Below are positions 5,535 through 7,355 of a stretch of DNA of 7,355 nt, piece after piece; positions within the stretch are counted from its first letter, which is position 1; each line of letters starts with the position of its first letter. Position numbers and translations under genes: made by a program. The DNA comes from Lachnoclostridium sp. UBA7482 (GTDB lineage Bacteria; Bacillota; Clostridia; Lachnospirales; Lachnospiraceae): NCBI GenBank assembly GCA_002479645.1, contig DLOO01000040.1, positions 1 to 7,355 of the forward strand, read 5' to 3'. The notes below the pieces were generated by a model. It was not told the origin of the DNA. It ran no database searches and saw nothing but the letters and a program-made list of their open reading frames with translations.

Positions 5535-6731
5535 ATGTTTGCGAACAAGAAATCCGAAAAAGCATGTCAAATCATGATGTATTGCGGCGGTGCGGCAGTA
5601 TTTTTTTCATTGGTGATGGTTTTGACCGTTTTGATTGGCGGCAAGGGACAGCCGTTTGAGAAAATGATTCGTGCCGGCGCGTATCTTTTGATGGGCGGCG
5701 GATGCGGTGTATTTGGATTGGTCGGATACCTTGGGGTACGCCCGAAGACAGGCAAGGTTTATCGTCTTGCTTCTTTCCTGATGGGCGGCGGACTTTTCCT
5801 GCAGTTTATTTCCGCAATGTTTCTTTATTTGCAGGTAACGGCACTGATGCCGAGTATTTTCCTTTTGGGAACTATGTTAATCGGTCTGTTGGGGCTTGTA
5901 TTTATCGTATATGTCGGCGCAGATGCAGCACAGAATTTCTATCAGCGAAGCAATGATGAGATTTTCCTGATTGTCTTTATGGTGGGCAGTACGATTGTCA
6001 GTTTCTTTGCTCTGATGTCGGCCGGTAAGGGCGGCGTGCTCTCTGTCATTGAGGCCATTTGCCTGTTTATTGTCGGCGTCCTGCGATTCGCTGTTCCGAT
6101 TATTTATGTCAAATTCGTAGACTGCATTCGTGACCCCTATTCACAGGAAGAGGTTGACGAAGAGCTTGCCCGCCGCGCGGAGATTCGTCGAATCGCGCGT
6201 GAGGAAAAGGCAAGAAAGAAAGAGGAAAAGCGTAGGGCAAAGGAAGAAAAGAAGGCGGAAGAGGAACGTAAAAAGGCCGAGGAAGCTGCCCGCAAGGCAG
6301 AAGAGGAGCGTAAGGCTCAAGAGGAGGCTGCACGCAAGGCAGAAGAGGAACGCAAAGCAAAGGAAGAAGCGGCACGTAAGGCAGAGGAAGCCAGAAAAGA
6401 GGCCGCACGCAAAGCAGAGGAAGCCAGAAAAGAGGCCGCGCGCAAAGCGGAGGAAGCCAGAAAAGAGGCTGCACGCAAAGTGGAGGAAGCCAGAAAAGAA
6501 GCAGAACGTAAAGCCGAGGAGGAGCGTAAAGCAAAGGAAGAGGCTACACGCAAGGCGGAAGAGGAGCGTAAGGCGGAGGAAGCCAGAATTGCTGCCGAGA
6601 AAGCTGCGGAAGCAAGAAAGCAGGCGGAAAAGGACGCCACGACCAATGCGAAGGAGTGGGCAATGGAAGAAGCCGCCCGCTTGGCGCCGGCGGTTTTTGG
6701 CTGTTCCTTGGAGGAATGGAAAAACAAATAA
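5535..6731 (+). CDS. Polytopic membrane protein with a long charged Ala/Glu/Lys/Arg helix
   Basis: The protein has 398 residues in two parts. The first 195 or so hold about six hydrophobic segments (near 13-35, 46-66, 76-96, 103-127, 141-162 and 168-194). From about 202 to 370 follows an extreme Ala/Glu/Lys/Arg region with repeats such as EEARKEAARKA and KAEEERKAKEEAA, which should form a rigid single alpha-helix or coiled coil. A short C-terminal patch, EWAMEEAARLAPAVFGCSLEEW (374-395), is not low-complexity and may be a small folded or binding element. TolA-like matches to such regions reflect composition, not kinship. I do not recognise the membrane domain. GAGGG at 5523-5527, seven bases before ATG 5535, fixes this start; a GTG 14 codons upstream (5493) has no good site. 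The last helix should place the charged arm in the cytoplasm or outside depending on topology, which cannot be settled here. Confidence 0.85.
   Translation: MFANKKSEKACQIMMYCGGAAVFFSLVMVLTVLIGGKGQPFEKMIRAGAYLLMGGGCGVFGLVGYLGVRPKTGKVYRLASFLMGGGLFLQFISAMFLYLQVTALMPSIFLLGTMLIGLLGLVFIVYVGADAAQNFYQRSNDEIFLIVFMVGSTIVSFFALMSAGKGGVLSVIEAICLFIVGVLRFAVPIIYVKFVDCIRDPYSQEEVDEELARRAEIRRIAREEKARKKEEKRRAKEEKKAEEERKKAEEAARKAEEERKAQEEAARKAEEERKAKEEAARKAEEARKEAARKAEEARKEAARKAEEARKEAARKVEEARKEAERKAEEERKAKEEATRKAEEERKAEEARIAAEKAAEARKQAEKDATTNAKEWAMEEAARLAPAVFGCSLEEWKNK
6384..6515 (+). repeat. Four 33-bp tandem repeats within the membrane-protein gene
   Basis: Four consecutive units begin at 6384, 6417, 6450 and 6483. 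Each starts GAGGAAGCCAGAAAAGA and encodes EEARKEAARKA or a close variant (residues 284-327). Units 1-3 differ by only two or three bases from unit 1, while unit 4 differs by about five. Near identity at silent positions points to recent duplication. Expansion or loss of whole units stays in frame. Confidence 0.9.
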
Positions 6732-6763
6732 TAACAATACAAAGCACCCGAATTGTCTACAGC

Positions 6764-6795
6764 AAATCCCGCACATTTTTCTGTGCGGGATTTTT
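6764..6795 (+). terminator. Rho-independent terminator after the membrane-protein gene
   Basis: A 12-bp perfect stem (6764-6775 with 6782-6793; core ATCCCGCACA/TGTGCGGGAT) has a 6-base loop, and its T-run extends TTTTT to 6795. Outer bases (ACAGC at 6759-6763 and GCTGT at 6796-6800) extend the symmetry past a two-T bulge. It begins 32 bases after the stop codon and separates this gene from the AT-rich tail of the window. Confidence 0.92.
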
Positions 6796-6811
6796 GCTGT
6801 TCCGGCAACAA

Positions 6812-7345
6812 GTCGGTGATAAGCCGGTGTTAAAAGTACAAGATATAGTAGTCTATGAGTTGTGCAAACACAATGAACGACCATTTATCCCTCAAAACAT
6901 GTCGTTTTATCCCGGAACGGTTGTTAGGGGGGATTTAGGATGTTATAATACAATCAAAAAAGTAATTGGGAGGAATTATGAAACGCAAGATGTGGGTGCA
7001 TTCTTTGCCCAGGTATATCACTATTTTGACGATGGTTATTCTGTTTATTATAATGAGTCTAACACTACAAGTAGGAACCTTGTAAATAGCTGTATGGACG
7101 AAATAGCAGCACGATATTATGATTTGTTCGGATTAACTATACTATATGATGGCGGTGCTTATTATGAATCGCCAATAGACATTTGCAAAGGGGCGGTTAC
7201 GTCATCCAATATAAGTACATTATGTAAACATTCCGGGACAATTCACACAGAAAGAGGTAATGTTATCTCATCTTTCAAAAACAGTTTTTCTGGCAGTAAT
7301 ACAATTACAAATGTCTTATGGTCTTGTCATGCAATTGAACTATAG
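6812..7345 (+). pseudogene. Probable gene remnant, N-terminal part of a secreted metalloprotease-like protein
   Basis: An open frame of about 177 residues runs here with protein-like composition, including ETQDVGAFFAQVYHYFDDGY, DEIAARYYDLFGLTILYDG, SPIDICKGAV, SGTIHTERGNVISSF and NVLWSCHAI. From memory this resembles the region ahead of the zinc-binding motif in secreted Clostridia metalloprotease-like proteins; no HExxH is present here, so the function is not shown. The frame stays open upstream through the terminator, but no start has a ribosome binding site: ATG 6899 and GTG 6812 are both poorly placed, and no signal peptide precedes it. It ends at TAG 7343-7345, and the other two forward frames stop at 7336-7338 and 7350-7352. 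Base composition is clearly more AT-rich than the neighbouring genes. Loss of both ends suggests decay or a partial transfer. A genuine short gene cannot be excluded. Confidence 0.5.
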
Positions 7346-7355
7346 TCAATAGAGT

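Noticed and set aside
6384..6515. Possible CRISPR array
   Set aside because: The repeats are directly adjacent with no unique spacers and lie in frame within a coding gene.
6656..6811. 5' extension of the right-edge frame into the membrane-protein gene
   Set aside because: It overlaps a well-supported gene in another frame and runs through a strong terminator hairpin, so these first 52 codons are not part of a real gene.
6802..6827. CCGGC/GCCGG inverted repeat after the terminator
   Set aside because: Only five pairs with a 16-base loop and no T-tract; compatible with chance.
6130..6884. Arg/Lys-rich plus-strand frame and Leu/Phe-rich minus-strand frame over the repeat region
   Set aside because: Both are by-products of the repetitive Ala/Glu/Lys/Arg codons read in other frames; composition is extreme and no start signals exist.

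Overview
The window looks like a low-to-mid-GC Clostridia genome, most likely Lachnospiraceae. The grounds are the Firmicutes-type 23S rRNA 3' end, tRNAs without an encoded CCA, GGAGG-type ribosome binding sites, and a lipoprotein-anchored GH26 mannanase of the kind gut and rumen Lachnospiraceae carry. This is inference from content; no species is claimed.

Layout. Positions 1-282 are the 3' end of a 23S rRNA, including the sarcin-ricin loop. No 5S rRNA follows. After a 132-base spacer come tRNA-Asn(GTT) and tRNA-Cys(GCA), closed by a strong hairpin terminator (579-622). A two-gene plus-strand unit follows directly: a probable nucleoid-associated protein of the NA37/YejK family (658-1656), then an M18 aminopeptidase with all its metal-site motifs (1684-2985). 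Convergent to it on the minus strand is a secreted lipoprotein GH26 glycoside hydrolase, probably an endo-beta-mannanase (2996-4075). Its upstream region holds an extended -10 promoter, a perfect 6-3-6 palindrome and a tandem octamer, so it may be regulated alone.

Three plus-strand genes of unknown function follow: a 116-residue cytosolic protein (4352-4702), a 210-residue acidic protein (4813-5445), and a membrane protein with about six transmembrane helices fused to a roughly 170-residue Ala/Glu/Lys/Arg helix (5535-6731). The first two each have a recognisable sigma-A promoter. The third carries four near-identical 33-bp tandem repeats and ends in a strong terminator (6764-6795).

The last 550 bases are visibly more AT-rich. 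They hold an open frame of about 177 codons with no credible start and with stops in all three frames at its end. It reads like the front part of a secreted metalloprotease-like protein and is probably a gene remnant.

The genes do not form one pathway. The window joins an rRNA/tRNA unit, a housekeeping pair, one mannan-degrading enzyme and a block of uncharacterised genes. No CRISPR array, transposase, integrase or recognisable defence system is visible.
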